Below, piece by piece: positions 13,379-25,900 of a DNA stretch of 64,000 bases. The translations under genes were made by a program, and so were the position numbers. Numbering within the stretch: the first letter of the stretch is position 1; the number at the start of each line of letters is the position of its first letter. This stretch comes from Macquaria australasica (lineage: Eukaryota > Chordata > Actinopteri > Centrarchiformes > Percichthyidae), in contig SEMN01000088.1 in NCBI GenBank assembly GCA_005408345.1, forward strand, positions 1,425,899 to 1,489,898, read 5' to 3'. The notes beneath the pieces are model-generated. The model was not told where the DNA came from. It was given only the letters and a program-made list of their open reading frames with translations, and ran no database searches.

Positions 13379-13918
13379 TTATCGGTACGGCAGTTCAGGC
13401 TGTTGAGGGTTCGGCCTGTAAAGCTGCTGCACTCGGACCGGCCGCCCGTTAGCTGGCCAGCCGCCCGGTAACTGTCCGATGACCCTGAGGCCGACCGGCT
13501 GGCCGTGTCCTGGAAGTGGGGTGCTGGGGCTGAGGATGTGGGGCTGTCCCGGTTGGGGTTCAGGTGGGGGGGTACTACTTGGATAGCATGGAGCTGAGGC
13601 AGGGGGAGAAACGGGGTAATGAGGGAGGAGGATGGCTGGTGTGAGGCCGTAGCGTACCTGGAACACTCTAAGAGGTCCCTGCGCTACGAAGCCGTTGGGC
13701 CTCTGAGGCTCCTGAGGCTGCTCCGAGTCCTTCTTCACCTCTGGGACTTTGCTCTCCTCCATTCTCTTGGTGTTGCCCGGCTGCCGCTTGGCCTGAGCGA
13801 CCTCCTGCATCTTCTCCGCTTGAGCCCGGCGGATATGATACGTCTTCCTGGAGCTTTGGAAGGAGTCCAAGAACTCATCCAGACTTACGTTACCCTCCAT
13901 GAACCTCTCCAGCAGCTC
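13379..13918 (-). CDS. vps37d: vps37d terminal coding exon 4
   Basis: Starts after TCACAG with GAG CTG CTG (ELLERFMEG) and ends at TAA at 13381-13379. It encodes 179 residues: the end of the Mod(r) helical domain (SLDEFLDSFQSSRKTYHIRR), a charged linker, then a long Pro/Gln/Gly-rich tail. The exon is much more GC-rich than the surrounding intron. ESCRT-I proline-rich tails are typically disordered. Confidence 0.88.
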   Translation of the reverse strand, partial: ELLERFMEGNVSLDEFLDSFQSSRKTYHIRRAQAEKMQEVAQAKRQPGNTKRMEESKVPEVKKDSEQPQEPQRPNGFVAQGPLRVFQVRYGLTPAILLPHYPVSPPASAPCYPSSTPPPEPQPGQPHILSPSTPLPGHGQPVGLRVIGQLPGGWPANGRPVRVQQLYRPNPQQPELPYR

Positions 13919-16900
13919 CTGTGAAGCAGGGCAGACAAATAAACCGGCATCAGCAGACAGTACAACACACAAAGGGAGGTCCAACCGCGGGGAATCGTTC
14001 AAACAAACTCCTCTAAGTATAAAGAGGATTAGATCAGCTCGGGGATGTTTACCCATGAACTTTATCATAGTTTGTCGGCTACAATATTTCACTGTGAGTA
14101 CATTTTACACAGCTAACAATGGTCTGTGTGCTACAACTGTTATATTTGGCAAAGCTTGAAAGCCGTGTGATCTGTCTCTGTATGTGTTCCCAGGATGTGA
14201 GAAGCCTCGTCTGGCTGAGCTGAACATTGAGAACAGAAGTTATATTTGTGAAGTGATCGTTGCAATAACCAGAGTGACTGTTTAAAAGCCAATTCTGACT
14301 TAACCACAGTAACCACGATACTGCTGGCTGTCTGCAGTAACCTGATCTCTTAGACGTCATGTAAATGAGGTTTCCATAATCGGGGTAACGGATTAGAGAG
14401 AAACACGGTTGACACAGCTACATTTCAGCTATTGGAACCTGATTTCATGGTCATGTAGATTTCTAACAGGGTTTTCTACAAGAAAACATGAGCATAACAA
14501 AGACTTCGGACAGGGAAAGTCAAGATCAGTGTGGTGGGATGAAAGGAAAGACCGTTACACTCAGCTGTGCGTCATGGTATTTCTGATCAATCTATTTCTG
14601 AGCTTACTATTTGTAAAGATCAGACTGTGCTGTCAGTTCAAATGCTTGACAAAAAAAAAACCCAAAAACAACTGTATATATGTGGCCTAATAATCACAAA
14701 TCTTACTGTGTCAACTGGGTTTCTTTACATCCTTAATCTGATAAATGTATGTATGTAGAAGGTAAATTATAAACAAATAATAATTGGCTGTTAATAAGGA
14801 AAAATAGCTAAATTAAAACACTGGTTCTGGATAAAACTGAAGTTTAATGGCATTTTCATTTTTGAATAAAAACAAAATGACAATATCAGAGTCGAACAAC
14901 CTGTTGATGTGGTATTTGTTCATCTGACATGGTTAGATCTAGGGCTGCAACTAATGATTGTTTTCGATAAATCGATTACTCTTTTTGTCAATAAAATGTG
15001 AAAAATGCCAAAAGGTGACATGCTGAAATATTTTGTTTTGTCCGACCAGCAGAACAAAACCCCAAAATATTCAGTTTACTGTCAAATAAGACAATAAAAA
15101 GCAGCAAATACTCACATTTGAGAAGCTGGAACAAAAGAATATTTGGCATTTTTGCTCAAAATGTGACTCAAACAAATAACAGATTATCAAAATAGTTGCC
15201 AACTAACTTTCTGTTACTTACTAACTAATCGATTAATTGACTGATGGTTTTGCCTACAGTTTGATCTGCCATTTATTCTCCTCCATAAAAATGGAGAAAA
15301 ATCATCCTAATGAGCCACTTCATGGATGGAGTTTTAGTATTTTTGCACCATGAAACTGCTGTATTTCAACTCACGACTGAGAGGAATATGATTATATGAT
15401 ATGATTTTTGTACTGTATTGCAAAGTATGAACAATACACTTGAATGCAAATTATTGTTTGTACACTCCAGATAAAATTAAATGGGCTTTGCAGGTAACAG
15501 CTGTTGTATATTGGCAGTAAGGCGAAGAAGGCCAATATATTCACTGTGACCTGATGTTATTTAATGGCGTCCATGCCAGATGGAGAAGCTCTCAGTGGGG
15601 GAGGACACTTTGGGAGGAAATGTAATAAACCAGAAACTCCACCAATCACATGGTTAACCAGTGACAAGCAACTGTTAATGTAAGGACAGTAAACAACAGT
15701 AGTTCATTTCGAGTCGATCCCACCCTCCTGCTGCTGTAAATGTGTATTAATCCGCAGCTAAAAATAGTCCCCAACAAATGCACTATTTACTATTGTTTGA
15801 TTAGCTAAAACCCACAGTGACCAACAGTTTTAGTAAATTACTGAGCCTTTTTAAAAAAAAATGAAACTATATATTTGTGAGCTGATTTTAAAGATCTATA
15901 TCTTATCTCAGTAGAATGCTTTAGACAAGGTAGGGAGGTCGGACAGTATAGAGAGATGGACTGACGCTGGTTTTGGATTTGTTGACAATGTTGACAATGA
16001 GAAAAATATAGAATAACACCAGACTTTAAATGTTGGTGCAGTTTCCTTTGTTTTTGGGATTTAGATATGAGTATCAGTATCTTTAAACAACACTTCACTT
16101 ATGTCGAGAAAACAAGATTTTAGTACTCATTAATAGACGCCATTAGACAGCAGGTCAGTCTGCACACTGTGTCAGTCAGTGCGTCTACATGCACAGGAGA
16201 AACCAGGTGACTGGGAAAAATCAGTTTACATGGGACATTCAGATCTGAAACAACTGATTAGTCGACCGACATAACAATCAGCAGCAACGATTTCAGTCAT
16301 CGATTAATCATTTCAGACATTTAGGCCAAACATTTGATGGTTCCAGCTTCTCAAATGTGAGGATTTTCTGCTTTTCTGTGTAATAAACTGAATATATTCA
16401 ATTTGTCACCTTTTGGCATTTTTCACAATATTCTGATATTTTATAGACAAAATACCATATAACATCAATCAGTTGCCCAATATGTTCATCTCTGATATTG
16501 TCATTTTGTTTTGATCAATAAATAAAAATGCCATTAAATTTGGTCATAGTTTTGTCCAAAAGTAGCATTTTAATTTAGTTATAGCTGAGAGTTTTTCATC
16601 AGTTTATGTCAACAAAATGTTTCCTTACTAACAGCTTATTATTATTTGTTTATATTTTAACTTCTCCACAGTTTCTCACCGTTTACTTATAATATCTTTA
16701 TTCACAGTAACTTGATGTTTGACACAAAATAGACACAAAAAACTAGTTTCCTTTATCAGATTAAAGGTAATAAGAGAAACCCGGTGTACGCGACAAGATT
16801 TCTGCTGAAGAAGCATTAATTATTAAGCCATATATGCTGTTTTCTAAATGGGTTTATGTACATGTGTGTGCATGACAAGGACCACGACAAGGGAAAACAT

Positions 16901-19900
16901 CACTTTGGCAGCAGTGCAAATCAGTCTGCAATCCGACCACTTTAATGCATAATCAGCACGCCACTGAGAAACTGAAGCTGTGAAATCGAGTTAAAACCCA
17001 CACCAGTCTGCTCTGCCCTCAGTTCAGCACATATCTACACAAATAAAGTCAAACAAGCTTAGTTTAAAGGCTGAAGGGTTATTTGAACCACAGCAACCCT
17101 CCTGTGAGTGATTTATACATCAACAACTTGAAGTTTTGTTTCCTTCATCAGATATCTGTTTTCATGTTGGTACCTGACGAGGAATCTTCCTAATAAGGAA
17201 GCTTGTTTGACTTTAGGCGACAGAAGAAGAAAAAGCTGCTGGCCTTCAGAGTCTTCAAAGGCAGGGATTTTTGTCTGACACCGAGGCCAAGGAAAAACAC
17301 ATTTTCATGGTCACACTACTGTGAATACATCCGAATTCTAAAGAAGATGTTTTGGAAAGTGTTGTATTTGTTATAGAACTATCACGAAAATCAAAGGATG
17401 GGTTTTTCACTGAAGCAATGACCCTCTGAGGGTTTAATCTCAAGAGGACAGAGATCAGAGGAGATAGTCACAGAACAAGAGACATTGGAGAGATGTCTTT
17501 GTGGTGATTCAGGTCTACTAAAACACAGTTATGTAGCATAACACCTACACGCAGAGGAGTGTAATTTTGAGGATTCTTTCATCATAAGATTAAAAAATGT
17601 GCCAACACGAATTAGTGAATATGTCAATCTTCAACATACAGTAATTGGAAACTGTTATTTTTATGAGTTACGAGTTTATTTATTTATTCTAAAAAAATCG
17701 AAGGTACAAAATAACAGAATATGTACCGATATGTCCGTCTCATAGGCAAATGTGCTGAGGAGTTTTCTCAGCACTCATTCAGCGAGGCTGTTTGGCTTGT
17801 GCTGGGTGTTGCTTAATCAATCAGTGGACAGCCGCTCTAATGACTGAGTCATGGAGGTATTGATCGGAGCCATGTGAGGTAGGGGAGGTGTGTTAGGTGG
17901 ATCAATCCAAGCCTGGGGCGGCAGTGTGGGTTTCATCTGTGAACAAGACTCCTCACTGTCCTGATTGAGGTCAAAAGAACATGCAGGATTTAAACAGGAG
18001 CGCTTGTTGATTATGTTATTAATTATTGTAAGCCTGCAGTTGAAGCTTCTTGTATGTAACGCATACCATAAGGACAAAGATAAATGATGCAGACTGTCCA
18101 AAGATAACAGACACTGGTTTATTCCAATAAGCACCTTCCTTAAGTCTACTTTTATGTTTTGTTTGCTCAGTGCATACCATGAATATGCCAAACACTGATA
18201 GTATTTACATGAGCTAAAATATGATTTGATTTGAAGTGGAACCACAAAAATCATCTGTTTTTCAGCCAAAATTCAATGCAGTCCATTTTAAATCAATTGC
18301 ACGAGGTTCAAATTGATTGTTATTTTTTATTACTGAAAGAAATAAAAGGTCTTTGGAGGAACATTAGAAACGTTCCTTTAGCCTCCAAGCCTCTGAGTGG
18401 GCAGGACGTTATACGTGTTTGTTTGACAGCTGAGCCTCAATATTACCCCCTTTCTGCCAGGGACAGACAAACATTTAGCATCAAAACTGACCAATGTTGA
18501 CACACACAGGCTGGCATTTATTCAGTTATAGCCTTTAAATGTATTTCCACTCATTAGTTACCTCTCTACATAGTGGTTTACATTGTCAGTGGTGGAGTGC
18601 TGGATTCAAATGGCGTGTACAAGCACAAGGATTCACGACGCATGCACATACTGGGCAAAAATTTGGAAAATAAATGTACTGCAGCGGACAAGCTAGTTGT
18701 CAAGCTGACGGTCGCAGTGCAGCTTTCACTGGTGGATGTTTGGTAGCACAAAACATGATTCCATGTTTATAGATAAGAAGGAGGCATCCGGTACAAAGTC
18801 TATGTGTGTTGTGGTTCAAAGTCTGTGGCTCTTTTAGTGCGTCAGTGTCAGTGACATTACTGATTTATGCAAATGAGTTTAAAATGAAATGATTTTTATT
18901 GGCTCTGCCTAAGTAGACAGAGAAACAACTGGTTAATGAACACAAAACATAATAGGTTGATTTATCCCTTTTGGGTACTGATGTTTGCAATCTTTTTAAG
19001 TAATCTGCATATTTTTTATGTTAAACCATACAGATGTGCTTTGCAGTTTAGTCTCAGTAGGACAGTGATATCCAGCTAACAAATACAGCCTGTGAAAAAT
19101 CCACCTATAATCCACCGTGAGCTAAACAACACGAGACAACACGAGATAAACAAAGTCAAAAATACTGTATCTATTTAGATTGTGTTATCTTTGTCCAGAA
19201 ATCTCTACAGCACACAGAATAAAGGTCCACTGACTGCTATTCATCATGAATTCGACAGAATCATGAATGTGTGTGCTGCCTGTGTTGTGTGCACACACTT
19301 GTCATGTCAGTGCATGCATGTTAAAGAAACAGTGTAGTTTTATGATGGTGGTTATACAATACAAGCCTACAGGCGAGTGTCAGTGAGCACATGGAGGTAA
19401 ACATGAGGATATTATGAACATACTGCTTTTGTACTGAGCTGTTTGTACTGAAGTAAAGCTACAATGAAGATCTCATTATCGTTTCACAGCTTGGTTTATT
19501 GGACAGCTATGAATGCATCAAGGTCACCAGATAATTTATTTTGTATTGGGCTAGTCATTTTTTGATTCAGCTCCTATAGAGACTAAACTGTTTTTAATCA
19601 TTTTCAGTAACTAGGACAATGTTCCTGAAAAAGCATGTTGTTTTGAGTTTTTCAAAAGGTATTTTTTCAATACTGTGAGCACCACAAACAAAACACAATG
19701 TACCTCTTCTCTATTGTGGTAGAGGCAGACATCACAAACCTCTACAGACAGTATCTGCATGGATAGATACCACTAGAGGTAAATAGAGTGCTGCAGGGAT
19801 GACTTATTTTTGTGGCCCAGCCTGGAAGTTAGCATCGCCCTGGTTCCCTCGACAGAAGGCCAATGGGATTTTTCCATTGGATTTTGGATTATTGCAGAAA

Positions 19901-22900
19901 ATAAGCTCTGTAGCAAACAAAAGTTTATGATACTTACATATTTTGTTCAGCAAGATAATCTTCACAAATGAACACCACTTTTATGATTTTTTAAGCGTAA
20001 ATGCAATCTCCAGAAGTAAAAAGCTAACGTTATAAACAAATTATACCACAGTCGCATGGCTTCAACGTCACCACCACTAAGCTTCCAACTTGTAATTTGA
20101 TTACGCTGACCTCTTCTACAAAAGCTTTCCAGAAAGTTTGAGTTAGAACAGTTTGCAGTATAAACCCAACGAGGCTGTAAAGGCGGACGAGTGAGTAGAT
20201 GAGTGTCTGTGTTCGGCGTGATGACATTTAATGTCCCCGACAACCTCTGTAGTCTCATTTAGACATGCCTTTAAACCGCCTTTTTAAAGACACGCAAGCT
20301 TCAAAATTCACAAGTGGGGTATTTACTGACATATTTTATGTCGTAGAACAAAATGAGAAAAGCTGATTAGATGCCTCTTTCTCAGGCATCTAACCAAAAA
20401 CCCATTCAAGAAAACCCATTGACTTCGAGACAAGGGAACCGGAGGTGTAAAAATGCTAACTCATTCCTGCAGCACTCTATTGGAAAACATGCTTTTGTGA
20501 TTTGGCAGTAATGTAATGTAAAGCAGTCAAATTAGTATGTGAGTGTGTGATGTGTTTGGTGATTCTGGCTTTTGAAGTGATTCACAGTATAGTTTATTTT
20601 CCCACTTAGTTGGAGCAGTGACCCAATAGGGTGGGATGTGGTGTGCAGACAAGCAGGAGCCTTTAGTCACCTACAATATGTTAACAGCCATCTCAAATAT
20701 GGCTCACATTTTCATTATGCATCTTCCCCCAGTTTTCTATATAAATCAGAAAAATAGACTTGCAAGAATTACTCCATTCAGACAAAAACATCTAATACCC
20801 TTCTATAATTTTTAGTGGTACAGATCAGATTGCACAGAAGTAGGTGGGCTGTCACACTGCAGGCTTTTCAAGAATCATCCACAACTGTGCTGCCAAAGTG
20901 ATGAAAGAACAAGAGGACAGAGCTCCATTTTAGGAACTTTTTGTTCGTTTCTATTTATTTTATTTTTTTTACCTCTGAATGCTCCTCAGCACGTGCCACT
21001 TCTTCCTGCAGGAGGTTCTGCGTCGTCTGCAGACTGTGCTTCTGGACGTGAGCCTCTGCAACGACAAAGAAACATCACTGATGCATGCAGAGAGAGGAAG
21101 AGGTATGACTTCATTGGAGATGGAAGAAAAATCCAGTAACCAAGAAACCGCAGCAGAGAAAATTATTTTCCAAATCACAAAGAGCCTTCAGGGTATGTGC
21201 TGACGAGGAGATGGTGGTGATGGGGTGGACAGTTGCTGGCTAGAAAAAAGGGAAAACAGGGGCTGTAAATATTCAACTTTGAGCTATTTTGGGAAGCTGG
21301 TCTTAGTTTGGTTTGACCACGAAGCTGAAAATCCATTTTGAAGTCTCATTTTTGCCATCCACTCATATTACTTTCTCAGATATGCCATCTAGATTTCATC
21401 ATTTCTCCCATATGCAGCCAATAAATCTATAACATTTCAACAAACAAATAATAATGGATAATTGTTTGAATCATTTTTTCCAAGCTCTCTTCGACATCGT
21501 ACCTCAGTGTTCATGTGCACACACACACACGCCATGTTTAAATGATTTATGTCCATGTCAATACGATAAAAAATGCAAAGAGCCTTGACAAAAAGATGAA
21601 GGCAGCAGCTCACAAAACCGCATCAAACATAATCTGCCACAGAACATTCAAACCTGCTCATATCAACATGATATCTGGAGCAGTGACATGATGACAAGAT
21701 ATTGTTTTGTCAACTGTGATGTCCCTATTTTTCTTGAAAGGGTTATACCAGTTTATTACAACTTGGGTCTTATTAGTGTAGTGTCTGTCATTCCTATCTA
21801 TTAATAACATCATACTCACCAAAGTAATTACTGAGATCTGGGAAGATTACTACAATTAAGTCCAACAGGGAAGAAACACAAGCAGTCAGATGATCAGACT
21901 CCATCTATGCCACATCATTTGAAGATAAAAATGGTGTGAAAGGTGCTCTAAAGACAACAGGAAGTTAGTTAGTTATTGTAGTTTGGCCTGCCGATTTGGC
22001 CGCTTATCAACACGGTCAACAGCTGGAGCTGCAGCAGAGGCTGTGACAAACAGCTCTTTGAGGCAGTTAAGGTACTTTGAAACCCTTAGCGCCTGATTGA
22101 TGCAATTTGCATCAAAAAGAGCACTCCTTCTCAGAGTCACAACACAGTCAAATCTGAACAAAGACATGACATACATATTTTTAGATTCAATGTGACTTTT
22201 ACTTCCTGAGGATATAATTATCTCCATTGTCCATAAATCAGCTCATAAATCAACAAAAGAAAGACGCTCCTTATAACTCCAGAACTTGCCTGAGAATCAT
22301 CACGTTTTGAAGTTTTCTTCAGTATCAAAGAAATCCAGTGAGAATTGTCTGTACATACATGAGTACAATGCAGACAGGAACAGCTAATAGCTAATTCGGC
22401 TCACTTTAAATGGTGACAATTTGCCCAAATGTAAACAAATATAAGCTAAAAAAAACGGGTCTTAAATTGTAGCCCAGCTTTACAAAAACCAAAACAAAAT
22501 TACATTTGCTTACATACAGGAAGCAACACTAATGCCATCTCTAAGTGACGACCAACACATACAGGAAGAAATGGGCACAGTCTGTCTGATAAATATGTAG
22601 AAGTGCAGTACTCTCACACTCGCGCAGCATGTGTTCACCTCCTGGGGATCGCAGTCGGTCATCATTATTAACAGACTTGACCCATCTGACTGCAAAGTGT
22701 GTCTTGTCCCTCCAAGAGACAATGTGACAAGGACACTAACCCACACAAGTCAGACTGGGTTCAGTGGAGACTGGGGGGCAATGAAAGGTCACAGTAATGA
22801 CTCCAATAGCTCTAAGCCCCTGAGGGAAATCTCTACCCCCCCCATCTACGCAGATAGAGAGAAAATAGACAATGTGGGCATTTACAATCAAGATGTTCTT

Positions 22901-25900
22901 TTTAAATGTTCCTTGCTTGTCAGTGAAGTACGGTAATGCAGTTTGGCAGTCAAATCATACACCCACATCTTTACAGGTGATAAATTCCCTTTAAAAGAAG
23001 AAGGTTTCCGAGCAGAAAACATTATGGCTTCTGCACAGAACATTCTGCTTTCTATAACACTGTCAACTCAGCATTAATAATCTAACGCTCCATGTTAGCG
23101 TTCTGGCCATCGTCAACTCTGTTGTAGTACAACGGAAAGAACGCATTAAGGAATGGCCTCATTCATGACCCCACACTGCAGACGTTGGGTTATGGGGGTG
23201 TAATGAGAGGTGACAGCCAAGCAAACAAATACTCCTACAGCAGCTGTATGTGACCTACATTTGATGAGGTGGAGAGAGACTTGGGGGAGTGGGCCTGGAG
23301 GCCAGCGCAGCGTAGGGTTGCACTTCCAAGTGAATGGTGACGGAGTAGCACGTTTTGTCTAGGAGCAGGCATGAGACGAGGAGTCACACTGCTGCTGCCA
23401 CAGAAAGGAAACACTGCTCGAGAACTGAGGTCTACAGCCTACGCTTGTCTGTTTAATGTTCCCATAAAGGCCCTTACTGACTAAGCAACTGGCCGTGCAT
23501 AAATGCTTCATACCAGACACTAAAGCAAATGTGATTAGAGCTGAAAGGATAAGTCGATTAATTCATTAGTTGATTGACTGAAAAATTCCAATGTTTGCAA
23601 CTTGCAGATCTTCTGACACCAGTTAGTCGTAGGAGGGTTACAAAATACTGTGCATTGATGATATAGCACTAAAATGTGGGTTAAATGACTTTGGCTGGAT
23701 GCATCTATGTTTGCTTTTTTAGGCACGTCTGTAGTATAAAGCGCCAAGTTGAATATATCGGATCTTTCAGAAACATCATAATCTCCCCACTCGTAATTGC
23801 GACTTGGATGTTGACGTGAACAGTGTCTACAAGTTGGAAATTGCCACATACGGTAATTCCTATACGACATAAACGTGACATAAGTCTAGCAGGTCAAAGT
23901 TGAACCAGAGATTCAGTCTGTAAACTGTGATGGATGTTTGTGACGGACAATTCAGGTAATAATTTCACCGTTTGTCTTTGTTTTCTCTCCTAAATAACTT
24001 TCTCTAAGTTTATTTATAAACTGTCTGATCATCTCATCTCATTTTTCACAATTGATTGCCATTTTAGGGACCAAAATATTCATTGATTAAATCAAGAAAA
24101 TAATTATTAGTTGCAGCCCCAAAAGTGAAGTTGAGAGATCACATAGTACCCAGTTTTATTTGTCAACAAGGTTCAAACTGTCAAGACCCTCTAGTGGCCC
24201 CATGAAGCCTCAATGGTTATTACATACCACAAAAGAAAACCTTTGGATGGAACAACAACATACGGACAGATTTTTCCACAGATTTTTGTGATATCCGCAG
24301 CAAATTTCATGTAAGAAAATTGAGATACCTTGCCAAGGACCAGAGTGCTCGTCAGGGGAAGTTTCTGACTTGATGGAGGCCCTAGATATTTCAGGGGGTT
24401 ACCAAAACTATTCTGAATGATCCTCTGGGAACTGACGGATGAACAGAGGGATGGACAGACAGATGGACAGATGGACCAACTGACATAGCCTCCCTTTGGC
24501 CCCGCTGTTAAAGGGTAAGTTTACAAAGTTCAAATTATGGAAAAAACATATTCTCCCAGTTACCCAAAGTGGCATCTATCCAGGCAGATACTTTTGGTTT
24601 TATTTGTCCAGGTTTTGAGATTTCTGCCTGTAAACTGTTTGCATTGGAAGTACTTTCTACTGAAGAAATAGTACACTGACAGTGTGTTCTGAGGATTATC
24701 AGTGATTATAATGGTGACACTGTTCCTGAAAAGAGATGTTGCTGGTGAATCTAAATTTTAAGCGCTGTGAGCACTGCAAATTAAATCCGATTAATCTCCA
24801 CTGTACTGGAGACAAATATCTCTGAACCTGGATAAATGAAACCAAAACTATAGATTGGTAGATCACATACCTGTATTAATAAAAAGACAAACTATCTCAC
24901 ATTGTAATTGCATATTGCAATGAACAATGTAGAAAAACTATTAGTCAATTAATCAATTAGGCAATGAACAGAAAATAAATTAGCAACTATTTTGATATTC
25001 GATTAATTGTTTAAATCATTAATTTACGCAAAAATGGCCAAAACTGGATGCAGCTTCTCAAATGTGAATATTTAACTGGTTTTCTTAATCTTCTGTAAAC
25101 TGAATATCTTTGGATGTTGGACTGTTGATCGCCAGCTTGGACTCTGAGAACTTATGATTGGAACTTTTCATTATTTTTGGACATTTAATATCTAAACAAT
25201 TTTATCAATTGATCTAAAAAATGATCGTCAGATTAATTGATAATGAAAATAATCATTGGTTGCAGCCCTAAATTAATTACGTAGGTCATTTATTAAGCAG
25301 AAATAGCAAACATTCTGTGGTTCCACAGAAAATGTGAATATCTGCTATTTCTCAGTTTTACATCATTGTAAATTAAATATATTTGGATTTTGGATGGTTA
25401 AACAAGTAATTTAAAGACATCAGCTTGGAAAATAGTGATGAGAATTTTTCACTATTTACAAGCATTTTTATAAAACATAGATGTTGATTGATCCAGATAT
25501 GTTGGAATTTAACAGTTTTATTAAAAATGTATTCCTTTGAAGAAAAACATTAACTTACCAAGGTGAACAAGGGAGGTTAGATATTTCTTCTAATATTATA
25601 TATAATATAAAAATATTTTTGTAAATTGGAGTTGTTAAAAAAGGAATTTCTGGTTCATTTTCTTTCTTTCCCACTTTGAGCTAAGCCTCCACTGGCTGTT
25701 GTGAGTGGCTGTTGTGAGTCCTGGACTGTGTCACAGCCCCGGCTCCGGACTAGACCAACCAAATCAAACATGTTTCAAAAATCATGTTGTTAAGCTGCGA
25801 CAGGTCCGGAGTCATTAAAAGTGGAAGAGCCTGTTCCCACAACAAAATAATTGGATCGACCGTCAGGCACCAATGCCTCACAAGCCCGGACTGTCAAGAT

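Larger units (their letters stand above)
13919..20972 (-). other. vps37d: vps37d intron 3 (7.05 kb)
   Basis: Bounded by donor GAG|GTAAAA and acceptor TCACAG|GAG. It holds two copies of the GGCTGCAACTAATGATT repeat family and a 700-bp MITE-like element at 19782-20481. A 150-codon open stretch at 17817-18269 (minus) was considered and not accepted as an exon. Confidence 0.75.

Noticed and set aside
13619..13924. Plus-strand 101-codon frame opposite vps37d exon 4
   Set aside because: It is an antisense shadow of the GC-rich vps37d exon.
17817..18269. A 150-codon minus-strand frame in vps37d intron 3, ending in a Pro-rich segment (PPQAWIDPPNTPPLPHM)
   Set aside because: The C-terminal part looks slightly protein-like, but there is no family resemblance, the N-terminal part is low quality and vps37d splices correctly without it. 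RNA coverage would be needed to reconsider.
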